Shown: positions 9,614 through 17,987 of the stretch, one piece after another
Numbering within the stretch: position 1 is the stretch's first letter
Layout of the letters: every line of letters starts with the position of its first letter
Source of the DNA: an uncultured Clostridia bacterium
Lineage (GTDB): Bacteria > Bacillota > Clostridia > Christensenellales > UBA1242
Direction: 5' to 3'
Assembly (NCBI GenBank): GCA_947625165.1
Contig: CANQNH010000004.1
Span: 1 to 40,275, forward strand
Length of the DNA: 40,275 bases
Made by a program: the position numbers and the translations under genes
Notes under the pieces: model-generated
Told to the model about the DNA's origin: nothing
What the model saw: the letters and a program-made list of their open reading frames with translations, nothing else
The model's database searches: none

Positions 9614-10090
9614 ATGAACGGAACAAATTTGGGAGATATTGAGGCAACATGGTGGAACTCTCGCATATTTCCACTTGTCAAAATGGTTGGATGTTTTGCT
9701 TGTGCAGTCACATCTGCCGGCATAAACGATGTTTACTACAAAAATTTTGGGCGGCCAGTTTTTGTGAAAAGGATTAAAAATCTTGGAAATATTCCTGTTA
9801 AAATTGCTGAAAGGGGTTATGATGGTGAGTTTCAATTGACACCAAAAATTGTCCTTGCAATGATACCTGCGGAGGTAAAACGCCATCCAGAAATTGATGC
9901 ATACTATGTCAAAATTGGCAAGAAAAATCAAAATGGAACATATGACGCGGAAATCAGTTTTTACACACTCAAAAGAAGTTCCAAAGAAATTTGCCCTCCT
10001 CCTGAAAAGAACATAAACCTGAATGAACTTGCTTCAGGTGGCAAGGCTCAACAATCGAAAAAAAGTGTCAAAGAGAAGTCACGAAATTGA
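9614..10090 (+). CDS. unknown 158-residue protein, strongly expressed monocistronic gene
   Basis: Not recognised. There is no signal peptide or clear membrane helix; the most hydrophobic part is LVKMVGCFACAVTSAG (about 21-36), which holds a CxxC pair (C30, C33). The middle (YYKNFGRPVFVKRIKNLGNIPVKIAERGYDG, LTPKIVLAMIP) suggests a mixed alpha/beta soluble domain, and the tail from about 130 is charged and probably disordered (GGKAQQSKKSVKEKSRN). The gene has the best promoter in the window (TTGACA-17-TATAAT), a GGAGG ribosome site 6 bases before ATG 9614, and its own strong terminator at 10111-10144, so it is a separate, probably highly expressed unit placed between uvrB and uvrA. No function can be assigned. 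Confidence 0.8.
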   Translation: MNGTNLGDIEATWWNSRIFPLVKMVGCFACAVTSAGINDVYYKNFGRPVFVKRIKNLGNIPVKIAERGYDGEFQLTPKIVLAMIPAEVKRHPEIDAYYVKIGKKNQNGTYDAEISFYTLKRSSKEICPPPEKNINLNELASGGKAQQSKKSVKEKSRN

Positions 10091-10110
10091 AAAATTTTAT
10101 GAACAAAATA

Positions 10111-10144
10111 AAGAAGAAAACACTGAAATATGTGTTTTTTTCTT
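10111..10144 (+). terminator. intrinsic terminator after the 9614 gene
   Basis: A 13-base-pair stem (10111-10123 with 10132-10144, one G-T pair) closes a loop of 8 bases. The 3' arm is itself a T-rich run. It isolates the unknown gene from uvrA. Confidence 0.7.
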
Positions 10145-10160
10145 TTAAAAGTTTGAAATA

Positions 10161-10235
10161 TGTGATAAAATTATAAATTGAAATCCAAATGAACTTTTCG
10201 TTGAAGTTCGCATCAAAATTTGCTATGGAGAAAAT
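10161..10235 (+). promoter_or_regulatory. uvrA promoter and leader with hairpin
   Basis: An extended -10, TGTGATAAAAT, lies at 10161-10171 without a clear -35. The predicted leader of about 58 bases holds an inverted repeat, GAACTT (10191-10196) and AAGTTC (10204-10209), with a 7-base gap. It then has GGAG at 10227-10230 before ATG 10236. The repeat is not a standard Gram-positive LexA box, because its half-sites are too far apart; it may act as an RNA hairpin or as an operator for another protein. Confidence 0.5.
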
Positions 10236-13058
10236 ATGAAAAACTCAATCATAATCAAAGGCGCAAAAGAAAATAACCTCAAAAACATTAATTTGGAAAT
10301 ACCGCGTGACAAATTCATCGTTTTCACTGGTGTGAGCGGCTCGGGGAAGAGTTCGCTTGCTTTCGGCACGATTTTTGCTGAGGGGCAAAGGCGATATATT
10401 GAAAGCCTTTCTTCATATGCTCGTCAATTTTTGGGCGCAGCGCAAAAACCGGATGTGGAGGTGATTGAAGGACTGTCGCCGGCAATCTCAATTGACCAAA
10501 AAACAACAAATCGCAATCCGCGCTCAACAGTTGGAACGGTGACGGAGATTTATGACTATTTGCGACTTTTGTTTGCGCGCGTTGGAACGCCATATTGTCC
10601 GCACTGCCACAAAGAAGTCAAGCAGCAGACAATCGACCAAATTGTTGACAGCATCAAAGAACTTGGCGAAGGCGCAAAACTGACAATTATGGCTCCGGTT
10701 GTTCGCGGGCAAAAGGGGCGTCACGAAAAACTGCTTGACAGCCTCAAAAGAAGTGGATATGTCCGCGTGGAGATTGATGGCAATGTTTTCACATTTGACG
10801 AGGAAATCTCACTTGACAAAAATCTTAAACATAACATCAATGTGGTTGTGGACAGAATAACTTTGAAGGACGGCAAAGACACGCGTCTGACGGGGAGTTT
10901 GGAAACCGCACTCAAACTTGGCGAGGGGCTGGTGATTGTCTCCACAGACGAAAAAAAAGAAACCTATTCCACAAACTATGCCTGCCCAGAATGTGGCTGG
11001 ACTTTGGAGGAAATCACGCCAAGGCTGTTTTCGTTCAATGCGCCATACGGGGCTTGTCCGCACTGCACCGGGCTTGGATACACGCTTGACATTGACGAAA
11101 GTTTGGTGCTTAAACATTCCGACCTCTCGGTCAACGAGGGTGCTTTCAACAACACAGGCTGGAAGATGGAACCCGGCTCGATGGCGAAGTCATATATCAC
11201 ATCGGTTGCTCAGGCGTTTGACATTGATTTGGATGTGCCTGTCAAAAAACTTCCAAAAGAAAAACTCAACATTTTGCTGTATGGCACAGGCAGTGAGAAA
11301 GTGGATGTGGAGATTGCAAACCAGCGTGGGCGACACTTGTTGGCGGTCAATTTTGAAGGCATCATCAACAATCTTCGCAGGCGCTATCGTGAAAGCACAA
11401 GCGAGTGGGTGAAGTTTGAAATTGGGCGCTTTATGCGTGAGCAGACTTGTTCTGTTTGTCACGGGAAGCGTTTGAACGAGAGCGCTCTTTCTGTGAAGAT
11501 AAATCGAAAAGATATTGATGATTTTTGCAATTATTCCATCAAAAGCCTGATCCCTATTTGTGAGAATTTGGAACTTAACAAAACCAAAATGCAGATTGCA
11601 GAGCCAATTTTGAAAGAAGTTTTGTCGCGTTTGAACTTTTTGCAGGATGTGGGGCTTTCCTATCTCAACCTCAATCGCTCGGCGGAGAGTTTGTCTGGCG
11701 GTGAGGCGCAAAGAATACGCCTTGCAACGCAGATTGGAAGCGGTCTTGTGGGTGTTTTATACATCCTTGATGAGCCATCCATTGGGCTGCATCAAAGGGA
11801 TAACGAAAAACTTTTGAACACTCTCAAAAAACTCAAGGATTTGGGCAACACCTTGATTGTTGTTGAACACGATGAGGACACAATGCGTGCGGCGGACTAT
11901 CTTGTGGATGTTGGGCCATACGCGGGCATACATGGCGGCGAGATTGTTGCGGCCGGCACGGTTGAAGAGGTTTTGAAAAGCAAAAAGTCAATCACGGCGG
12001 CATTTCTTCGTGGAGATGAAAAAATTGAAGTCCCAAAAGAGCGCAGAAAACCAAAAGATTTTGTGACGATTTTGGGCGCAAAGCAAAACAACCTGAAAAA
12101 TGTTGATGTTCAAATCCCAACGGGCGTTTTGACGCTTGTCACGGGTGTTTCGGGCGGCGGAAAGTCAAGTTTGATTGACGGAGTTTTATTTCCATATCTT
12201 TCCAATCAACTCAACAACAGCAAGTTGGAACTTGGCAAGTGCAAGGAAATCAAAAACGTGGAGGTTTTGGACAAAGTCATCAACATCGACCAAGCGCCGA
12301 TTGGCAGAACGCCGCGTTCAAATCCTGCCACCTACACGGGCGTTTTCACTGCAATACGAGACCTGTTTGCAGCCACGCCAGATGCCAAAGCGCGCGGTTT
12401 TGGCACGGGCAGGTTTTCATTTAATGTCAAAGGTGGGCGATGTGAAGCGTGTGAGGGCGCTGGCGTGAAGGAAATTGAGATGTATTTCCTGCCAGACATA
12501 ACTGTTCCTTGTGAGGTGTGCAAAGGGAAACGATACAACCGCGAAACTTTGGAAGTGAAATATAAGGGAAAATCAATCAGCGATGTGCTGGATATGACGG
12601 TGGAGGAAGCACTCAAATTTTTTGAAAACATTCCTTCAATCAAAACCAAAATTCAGGCGCTTTTTGATGTTGGTCTTTCTTACATCAAACTTGGTCAACC
12701 AGCAACCACTCTTTCGGGCGGAGAGGCTCAGCGCGTGAAGTTGGCAACCGAACTTTCGCGCAAAGGCACGGGCAAGACGATGTATATTCTGGACGAGCCA
12801 ACCACCGGACTTCATATGTATGATGTCAAAAAACTGATTGCCATTCTGCAAAGGCTGGTGGATGCGGGGAACTCTGTTGTTGTGATTGAGCATAATTTGG
12901 ATGTCATCAAGTGTGCGGACTATATCATCGACCTTGGCCCAGAGGGCGGCGATGAGGGTGGAACGATTGTCGCAACCGGAATGCCGGAAGAGATTGTGAA
13001 ATGCAAAAATTCATACACAGGAATTTTTTTGAAAAAGATGTTGAAAAAAGAGGAGTGA
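10236..13058 (+). CDS. uvrA: UvrABC excinuclease subunit A
   Basis: 940 residues, normal length. UvrA is the dimeric ABC-type ATPase that finds DNA lesions and hands them to UvrB in the cytoplasm. Two ABC modules are intact: Walker A GVSGSGKS at 32-39 and a second, GVSGGGKSS, in the C-terminal half, each followed by an LSGGEAQR signature and an ILDEP Walker B ([26 protein letters not shown]). Zinc modules are present: CPECGW...CPHCTG in the first half and CEACEG...CEVCKG in the second. The ATG at 10236 has GGAG six bases upstream. uvrA is not in an operon with uvrB here: the 158-residue gene and a terminator separate them. It ends in a terminator that overlaps its own stop codon. Confidence 0.97.
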   Translation: MKNSIIIKGAKENNLKNINLEIPRDKFIVFTGVSGSGKSSLAFGTIFAEGQRRYIESLSSYARQFLGAAQKPDVEVIEGLSPAISIDQKTTNRNPRSTVGTVTEIYDYLRLLFARVGTPYCPHCHKEVKQQTIDQIVDSIKELGEGAKLTIMAPVVRGQKGRHEKLLDSLKRSGYVRVEIDGNVFTFDEEISLDKNLKHNINVVVDRITLKDGKDTRLTGSLETALKLGEGLVIVSTDEKKETYSTNYACPECGWTLEEITPRLFSFNAPYGACPHCTGLGYTLDIDESLVLKHSDLSVNEGAFNNTGWKMEPGSMAKSYITSVAQAFDIDLDVPVKKLPKEKLNILLYGTGSEKVDVEIANQRGRHLLAVNFEGIINNLRRRYRESTSEWVKFEIGRFMREQTCSVCHGKRLNESALSVKINRKDIDDFCNYSIKSLIPICENLELNKTKMQIAEPILKEVLSRLNFLQDVGLSYLNLNRSAESLSGGEAQRIRLATQIGSGLVGVLYILDEPSIGLHQRDNEKLLNTLKKLKDLGNTLIVVEHDEDTMRAADYLVDVGPYAGIHGGEIVAAGTVEEVLKSKKSITAAFLRGDEKIEVPKERRKPKDFVTILGAKQNNLKNVDVQIPTGVLTLVTGVSGGGKSSLIDGVLFPYLSNQLNNSKLELGKCKEIKNVEVLDKVINIDQAPIGRTPRSNPATYTGVFTAIRDLFAATPDAKARGFGTGRFSFNVKGGRCEACEGAGVKEIEMYFLPDITVPCEVCKGKRYNRETLEVKYKGKSISDVLDMTVEEALKFFENIPSIKTKIQALFDVGLSYIKLGQPATTLSGGEAQRVKLATELSRKGTGKTMYILDEPTTGLHMYDVKKLIAILQRLVDAGNSVVVIEHNLDVIKCADYIIDLGPEGGDEGGTIVATGMPEEIVKCKNSYTGIFLKKMLKKEE

Positions 13059-13076
13059 GAAACTTCTCTTTTTTTT
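13048..13076 (+). terminator. uvrA terminator overlapping the stop codon
   Basis: The stem 13048-13055 (AAGAGGAG) pairs with 13063-13070 (CTTCTCTT, one G-T pair), and eight T follow at 13069-13076. The uvrA TGA (13056-13058) lies in the loop. Confidence 0.8.
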
Positions 13077-13104
13077 GCGTGGGCGGCTTTCAAAGCATAA
13101 ATAT

Positions 13105-13134
13105 TTGACAAAACATATTGTCATATGCTAAAAT
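13105..13134 (+). promoter_or_regulatory. walJ promoter, predicting a leaderless message
   Basis: TTGACA at 13105-13110, 18-base spacer, TAAAAT at 13129-13134 with a TG just upstream. Transcription would start at about 13140-13142, one to three bases before the ATG at 13143. Confidence 0.7.
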
Positions 13135-13142
13135 GAAAAGGT

Positions 13143-13928
13143 ATGCGAGTGATAAACCTTTCGTCCGGCAGTGACGGCAATTTGACATATGTTGAAACTG
13201 AAAATTCACGAATTTTGGTGGATGATGGTCTTTCGTGCAAAGAAACGGACAAGCGGTTGTCACTTTTGGGCATTTCGGGAAAGGATATCGATGCGGTGAT
13301 TGTGTCACATGAGCATTCTGACCACATTCGCGGCATTGATGTGTTCAGCAAAAAATATGACATTCCTGTTTTTGCTCACGAAGATGTTTGGCGCGGGATG
13401 TGGGATAAACTTGACCGTGTTGACGACAAAAACAGAAAGATTTTCACCGAAAAATTTGCCATCAAAGACCTTATCATTGACCCTGTGGAAGTGCCACACG
13501 ATGTCAAATGTTTTGGATTTTCTCTTTCGGATGGTGGCGAAAAAAGAATGAGCATTTTGACCGACCTTGGCCACACAACAGACAAAATTTTTGACAGTGT
13601 GAAGGGCAGCAGTTTGGTCTATTTGGAAGCAAATCACGACCTTGAAATGCTTCGGCACTGCGAAAAATATCCTCTTTCGCTGAGGATGCGTATTGCGGGA
13701 AACAATGGACACTTGTCCAACGATGCATCTGCACAGTTTATTGAGAAACTTGTAAATTCTGGCACAAAACAGATTGTTCTTGCGCACCTAAGCCAAGAAA
13801 ACAACACGCCGGAACTTGCGTACAATCACATTTGCTCTGTTCTTGCACAAAAAGGGCTTGTGGAGGGTGAAACCTTCCGCATCGATGTTGCGCTGACGAA
13901 GCCAACAACTTTGTTCCGGTTGAAATAG
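13143..13928 (+). CDS. walJ: WalJ/YycJ-type metallo-beta-lactamase-fold hydrolase
   Basis: 261 residues, usual length for YycJ/WalJ, an MBL-fold protein that in Bacillota is linked to the WalKR cell-wall regulon and is proposed to act as a nuclease. The metal motif HxHxDH is intact (H56, H58, D60, H61 in SHEHSDHIRG). Further family marks are the opening LSSGSDGN, ILVDDG, the TDLGHTTD loop, EANHD and NNGHLSN. The ATG at 13143 gives the conserved N-terminus; the only purine run (AAAGG) is too close to serve as a ribosome site, and the promoter places the RNA start almost at the ATG. The walKR genes are not nearby, so the family's usual context is missing here. Confidence 0.9.
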   Translation: MRVINLSSGSDGNLTYVETENSRILVDDGLSCKETDKRLSLLGISGKDIDAVIVSHEHSDHIRGIDVFSKKYDIPVFAHEDVWRGMWDKLDRVDDKNRKIFTEKFAIKDLIIDPVEVPHDVKCFGFSLSDGGEKRMSILTDLGHTTDKIFDSVKGSSLVYLEANHDLEMLRHCEKYPLSLRMRIAGNNGHLSNDASAQFIEKLVNSGTKQIVLAHLSQENNTPELAYNHICSVLAQKGLVEGETFRIDVALTKPTTLFRLK

Positions 13929-14054
13929 GAATTTTGACAATTCTTGCTCAAATGCGTGTTTGGTAAGAAAGAGTTTTTAAATTTGCACAACTTTTTGTTT
14001 GAATTGCAAAAAATATTTCCTGAAAGTGAAGAAAAAAATGAAAGCGGAGAAAAA

Positions 14055-15746
14055 ATGGCGGAAAACTATAAGAGAAAATCTTATAAAGACTACATTCTGA
14101 TGGCAGCAGTCATCGTCATTTTTCTGTGTATGGTGGGGGCGGTCTATTTTTGCGCCATCGACAATGCTTGGCTTGTTGGCTTTGAGATTGAAACTGTTTC
14201 AACGCACGGGAAGATAACAGCAAACAAAAGCACTGCCAAGAAGGGCGAAACGGTTTTCATTCAATGTCAAGCCTATGATGGATATTTGTTCAAACACTTT
14301 TTGGTGAACGGCACTATTGTGGAAGGCGACTTTTTTGTTATGCCAAACAAAAAAGCGGTTGTGGAGGCCGAATATGATTTGATTGAATATGACATAAACT
14401 ATGTTGTTGACGACAGAATTCTTGCAAATGAAAATGTGACCACCTACACAGTTGAAACGCCGACCTTTGAAATTCTTCCTCCAACAACAGATGTTTTTCT
14501 TTTTGATGGTTGGTTTCGGGATGGCTCTCTCACAAACAGAGTGACAGAAATCAAACAAGGCAGTTTTGGCGATTTGACGCTTTATCCAAAACTTTCACAA
14601 TATCAATTTGAAAGCGGTCGGATTTCGACAAAAGAGAAAATCAAAACCGAACATTTCACGGTGGATATCTCTTCAAAAACCTATGTTCCTCCACATTTTG
14701 AAGAGAATTTGGAGAGTGTCTATCTTGCTGCCGAGGAAGTTTCTGGCCTCAGTTTTACAAATTCGGTTTTCAATTCGGATGGTCACGTTGGCATTGAGAT
14801 AACTGTTGCATCAAACGAAGCGACCGGAAATGAGTGCGGGAACACTCACACAATTTCTTTTGAACAGAAAATTGTTCTTGGAAAGGCAGATATGCTTTTG
14901 GGGAACACCTATATTCTTCCACGCTGCCTGTTTTCCATTTTGCAAAGTTCACAAACTTTTTGGTCTTTTCAGACGGCACTTGATGCGGGCTATGCGCAAT
15001 ACAGTTGCTTCAAATTGATTGAGTATCTTGAAAAAAACAATCCTGCGTTGGCAAGGACTATGGGCAAATCGGTGAAAGTTTTGCTTGATGATGTCACCGT
15101 ACTTCCAAACTTTATTTACACTCAGCCGGTTGAATATTGGATTGAGAATAGCACAGGGGTTTATGACAATCTCAATGGCGTGTTTGGCGTTGGGGTTGAG
15201 TTTATGCACTATCTTGATGATGTGTATGGGAACTACACAAAATGGTTTCTTGAATATGAGCGAAGAAATCCATCAGATGCCACCAGTGACAGAATTCAAG
15301 AAGTTGCCGCTGAGGACACTTTTGCGCTGTTCAAATCGGTCTATGGCGATAAGGTGTTTGACAATTTTTATTCCTATCTTCAAGAAAACGCCTTCTTTGT
15401 GCAGTTAGAAAATCTAGAGAACAGAAAGACATATGATTTGACAGGCTTGGACAGGACATATCTTTATCCACTTTTCCATTACAACGGGGATCAGGCAAGA
15501 ATAGAAAATTTTGCTTACAATAATCTGGTTGTTGATTTGACAGAAACAAAAAAATATTTGTCAGAATACAAAAACAGAAATAGCGCATATTTTATGCTGA
15601 AACTTTCTGATGAGGTCAGCGTGTCGTTGCTTTTCGAAGATGGTTCTGTGCAGAGGGTAACATCAAAAAATATTTCGGTTTTGGGGGTGAAGTATTTTCG
15701 TTTGAATGGAAGCGGCAGTTTGGCATCTATGGAAATTCAATATTGA
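14055..15746 (+). CDS. membrane-anchored surface protein with InlB-type repeat
   Basis: 563 residues from ATG 14055, chosen over the in-frame TTG at 13944 because GGAG lies at 14046-14049 and the upstream 37 residues look uncoded. A single N-terminal membrane segment (ILMAAVIVIFLCMVGAVYF, about 14-32) places the rest outside the cell. Residues about 41-100 are a beta repeat (STHGKITANKSTAKKGETV ... VNGTIVEGDFFVMPNKKAVVEAEY) of the kind next to InlB repeats; about 104-180 is a Listeria-Bacteroides (InlB B) repeat ending FDGWFRDG...GSFGDLTLYPKL. Residues 190-563 are not recognised: Tyr/Phe-rich, with a loose resemblance to a peptidase-like helical domain but no HExxH motif. Likely a wall or surface protein; its activity is unknown. 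Confidence 0.8.
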   Translation: MAENYKRKSYKDYILMAAVIVIFLCMVGAVYFCAIDNAWLVGFEIETVSTHGKITANKSTAKKGETVFIQCQAYDGYLFKHFLVNGTIVEGDFFVMPNKKAVVEAEYDLIEYDINYVVDDRILANENVTTYTVETPTFEILPPTTDVFLFDGWFRDGSLTNRVTEIKQGSFGDLTLYPKLSQYQFESGRISTKEKIKTEHFTVDISSKTYVPPHFEENLESVYLAAEEVSGLSFTNSVFNSDGHVGIEITVASNEATGNECGNTHTISFEQKIVLGKADMLLGNTYILPRCLFSILQSSQTFWSFQTALDAGYAQYSCFKLIEYLEKNNPALARTMGKSVKVLLDDVTVLPNFIYTQPVEYWIENSTGVYDNLNGVFGVGVEFMHYLDDVYGNYTKWFLEYERRNPSDATSDRIQEVAAEDTFALFKSVYGDKVFDNFYSYLQENAFFVQLENLENRKTYDLTGLDRTYLYPLFHYNGDQARIENFAYNNLVVDLTETKKYLSEYKNRNSAYFMLKLSDEVSVSLLFEDGSVQRVTSKNISVLGVKYFRLNGSGSLASMEIQY

Positions 15747-16099
15747 CAGCCTGATATTGATTGTGAAAATTTGATGAGAAAATTTTAATATAACAAGCAT
15801 AGAGCGTGTTTGAAAAAAATCAAAATAAAAAGATTAGAACACTAAAAAATAAAAAGCAGAATAAAAAAATAAAAATAAATTTTAGGCATTGAAAATTAAA
15901 ATAAAAATAATACGAAAAAACAAAAACTGCCATAAAAAAGCAGTTTTTTCAATTTTTTTGTTATTCTTTAACATTTTTTATTATTTTTTTGCAAATTTAA
16001 TATTTTTGTGAATTTTAAAAACGATTTTTGGCACTCTTTATTTTTTATTATTTTCTATAATTTTTATTTTATTAAAACTTTCTCTCTTTTTTTAATTTT
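15747..16099. other. convergent spacer, A-rich then T-rich
   Basis: 353 bases between convergent genes. The left half is A-rich and the right half T-rich on the plus strand, with the switch at the terminator hairpin 15922-15948, so both messages would have A-rich tails. I see no gene or RNA in it. Confidence 0.6.
15922..15948. terminator. bidirectional intrinsic terminator
   Basis: A perfect 9-base stem AAAAACTGC (15922-15930) pairs with GCAGTTTTT (15940-15948). T-rich sequence follows on both strands. It can end both the surface-protein gene (plus) and fba (minus). Confidence 0.85.
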
Positions 16100-17023
16100 T
16101 TATTTCACTCTGTTTTCGCAGTTGAAAGTGCGATTTTTTTCTTCAACAAGTTTAGTCATTTCTTCGATGGCAAGGAGGTTGGCATTTCTAATGTCAAAAT
16201 CTTTTGGGTTTTGCGCCAAATGTTTTCTTACTGTGGAGATGTATGCCAAGCGCATATCCGTGTCAGTGTTGATTTTGCAAATGTGAAAATTTTTTGCACA
16301 AGTTGACAGAATTTTTGCATCTGTGCCAGCAGCACCACTCATCTCGCCACCAAATTTGTTGATGATTTTGATGTATTTCTGTGGGACACTTGACGCACCG
16401 TGCAACACAAGTGGCACATTTGGAATTGCATTTTGAATTTCCTCAAGAATGTCAAAACGGATTTTGGGCTTTCCTTTATATTTGTATGCTCCGTGGCTTG
16501 TTCCAACCGCCACCGCAAGAGAGTTGCAACCTGTTTTTTCAACAAACTCTTTGGCTTTTTGAGGGTTTGTGAAAAGTGCTTCGTTTGCATTGACCGTGTC
16601 CTCAATTCCGGCAAGCACGCCAAGTTCTGCCTCAACAAACACACCTTTTTTGTGAGCGTATTGCACAACTTTTTTTGTGATTTTCACATTTTCCTCAAAA
16701 GAAAGCGAACTTCCGTCAAACATCACGCTGTCAAAGCCTGCATCCACCGCTCTTTTGCAAATTTCAAAACTTTTTCCGTGGTCAAGATGCAAAAAAATTG
16801 GCAACTTTTTATGCTCTTTTCGGATTGCCTCCACCATTGGCAAAATGTGGTTTTCGCCGATATAAGAAAATCCACCTTCACTGACAGCGACCAAAACGGG
16901 CGAATGTGTGTTTTCGCTTCCGTTGCAAATTGCTTTCAGCGTCTCCAAATTATTGAAATTGAATGCCCCAATTGCATATCCGTTTTTGAGAGCATCTTGA
17001 AAATAGAACTCCAAATCTTTCAT
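16100..17023 (-). CDS. fba: class II fructose-bisphosphate aldolase
   Basis: 307 residues. The zinc enzyme that splits fructose-1,6-bisphosphate to glyceraldehyde-3-phosphate and dihydroxyacetone phosphate in glycolysis. Expected residues are in place: D81 and H82 in HLDHG, E133 in VEAELG, H177 in GTSHGAY, H208 in LHGASSVP, and the phosphate-binding NTDTDMR at 252-258. The length and the HGASSVP form fit the class IIB branch; the related tagatose-bisphosphate aldolases cannot be fully excluded. The ATG (17021-17023) has a strong AGGAG just upstream on the minus strand and a promoter at 17066-17094. It stands alone, with no other glycolytic gene in the window. Confidence 0.93.
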   Translation of the reverse strand: MKDLEFYFQDALKNGYAIGAFNFNNLETLKAICNGSENTHSPVLVAVSEGGFSYIGENHILPMVEAIRKEHKKLPIFLHLDHGKSFEICKRAVDAGFDSVMFDGSSLSFEENVKITKKVVQYAHKKGVFVEAELGVLAGIEDTVNANEALFTNPQKAKEFVEKTGCNSLAVAVGTSHGAYKYKGKPKIRFDILEEIQNAIPNVPLVLHGASSVPQKYIKIINKFGGEMSGAAGTDAKILSTCAKNFHICKINTDTDMRLAYISTVRKHLAQNPKDFDIRNANLLAIEEMTKLVEEKNRTFNCENRVK

Positions 17024-17065
17024 TTTTTTTCTCCTGATGTTTGCAAAAAATTTTGTTTCTCAAAT

Positions 17066-17094
17066 ATTTTATCAAAACGGCGTAAAAAATCCAA
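17066..17094 (-). promoter_or_regulatory. fba promoter
   Basis: Read on the minus strand: TTGGAT (17094-17089), 17-base spacer, TAAAAT (17071-17066). RNA would begin near 17059, about 36 bases before the ATG. Confidence 0.7.
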
Positions 17095-17146
17095 ATATTT
17101 TTGTTTTATTTCGCTTTATATATGCAAAAACGCACATTTTCGCTTC

Positions 17147-17171
17147 TTTTGAGATGTTTTTTCTCTCAAAA
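17147..17171. promoter_or_regulatory. perfect inverted repeat between fba and lipoprotein gene
   Basis: TTTTGAGA (17147-17154) and TCTCAAAA (17164-17171) are perfect 8-base arms around a 9-base gap. It lies upstream of the fba promoter and 58 bases before the lipoprotein ATG. There is no T run on either side that would make it a convincing terminator. It may be an operator. Confidence 0.4.
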
Positions 17172-17228
17172 ATCATTATGTCCAAATTCTTGGCATATAG
17201 TGGTTTTGTGAAAATGAGGGTTGTGTTT

Positions 17229-17915
17229 ATGAAGAAAAAATTGGCGTTTGCTTTTGTTTTGACTTTTGTCATCATCTTTCTTGGAGTTGCACTTTTTGGT
17301 TGTGGGACAAGCATTGTGACGCGTGTGGAGAAAAATATGGCAGAACGAACAGATGTTTACTATTTTGGAGTTGGCGACAATTTTTATGCGTCAATTGCTT
17401 CGGGTGAGAGGGAAAAAGACTATTTCATAAATGGCAAGTGTGATGACGAAAAAGTTGATTTTGCGCTTTTGACAATCAAGACGACTGCTGACAGCACAAA
17501 GAAAGTTTTGAGCGTTGAAGTTGTGATTGATGGTGAGAAAAAATCCTTCCAATTGTTGAAAAGACCAGATGCGGACAACACTTTTCAAACTGATATGGAG
17601 TTGAATTTGTCTGGTGACGAGAAAATCAGTTTGATGTTTGATGGTGAAAATTTGGATTTGGAGAATGAAAGCAAAAAGTTTGCCATTGACAGCAAAAAGG
17701 CGATAGAGATTGCCACTGTGCAACTTGCAGACAAAATCACGGAATGCAAAAAAGGGAACAATCTTGGTGCAGAGGGCTATCTTCGGGTGCTTGACAAAAA
17801 AGCCAACAACTTTGACGATATGTTTTGGTGCTTCACAGTTGTGAATGTGGAGCAGAAATCCTATTCGGTTGTGATTTCAACGGTTGATGGGTCTGTGAAA
17901 GCAATAAGTGAATGA
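17229..17915 (+). CDS. small lipoprotein with PepSY-like C-terminus
   Basis: 228 residues from ATG 17229, supported by GAGGG at 17216-17220; the frame stays open to 17037 but that extension has no ribosome site and buries the signal. MKKKLAFAFVLTFVIIFLG is a lipoprotein signal with lipobox LFGC, so C25 would be lipidated and the protein held on the outer face of the membrane. The mature part has a beta domain (about 50-145), and the last 70 residues (KKAIEIATVQLADKI ... YSVVISTVDGSVKAI) resemble a PepSY-type fold. No partner or substrate can be named. It ends in a terminator directly before the hflX promoter, so it is its own unit. Confidence 0.8.
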   Translation: MKKKLAFAFVLTFVIIFLGVALFGCGTSIVTRVEKNMAERTDVYYFGVGDNFYASIASGEREKDYFINGKCDDEKVDFALLTIKTTADSTKKVLSVEVVIDGEKKSFQLLKRPDADNTFQTDMELNLSGDEKISLMFDGENLDLENESKKFAIDSKKAIEIATVQLADKITECKKGNNLGAEGYLRVLDKKANNFDDMFWCFTVVNVEQKSYSVVISTVDGSVKAISE

Positions 17916-17922
17916 TGTGGAC

Positions 17923-17951
17923 AAAGTGGAGGGTGAAACTTCCACTTTTTT
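17923..17951 (+). terminator. terminator of the lipoprotein gene
   Basis: AAAGTGGA (17923-17930) pairs with TCCACTTT (17941-17948), followed by T to 17951. The hflX -35 starts two bases later. Confidence 0.8.
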
Positions 17952-17952
17952 G

Positions 17953-17981
17953 TTGGAAACCAAGGCGATTTGTGATATAAT
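17953..17981 (+). promoter_or_regulatory. hflX promoter, predicting a leaderless message
   Basis: TTGGAA at 17953-17958, 17-base spacer, TATAAT at 17976-17981 in an extended TGTGATATAAT. The expected RNA start (about 7 bases past the -10) falls on the GTG start codon of hflX at 17988. Confidence 0.75.
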
Positions 17982-17987
17982 CAAAAT

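Noticed and set aside
17037-17228. N-terminal extension of the small lipoprotein
   Set aside because: No ribosome site at 17037, and it would bury the lipoprotein signal; ATG 17229 has GAGGG and a clean signal with lipobox.
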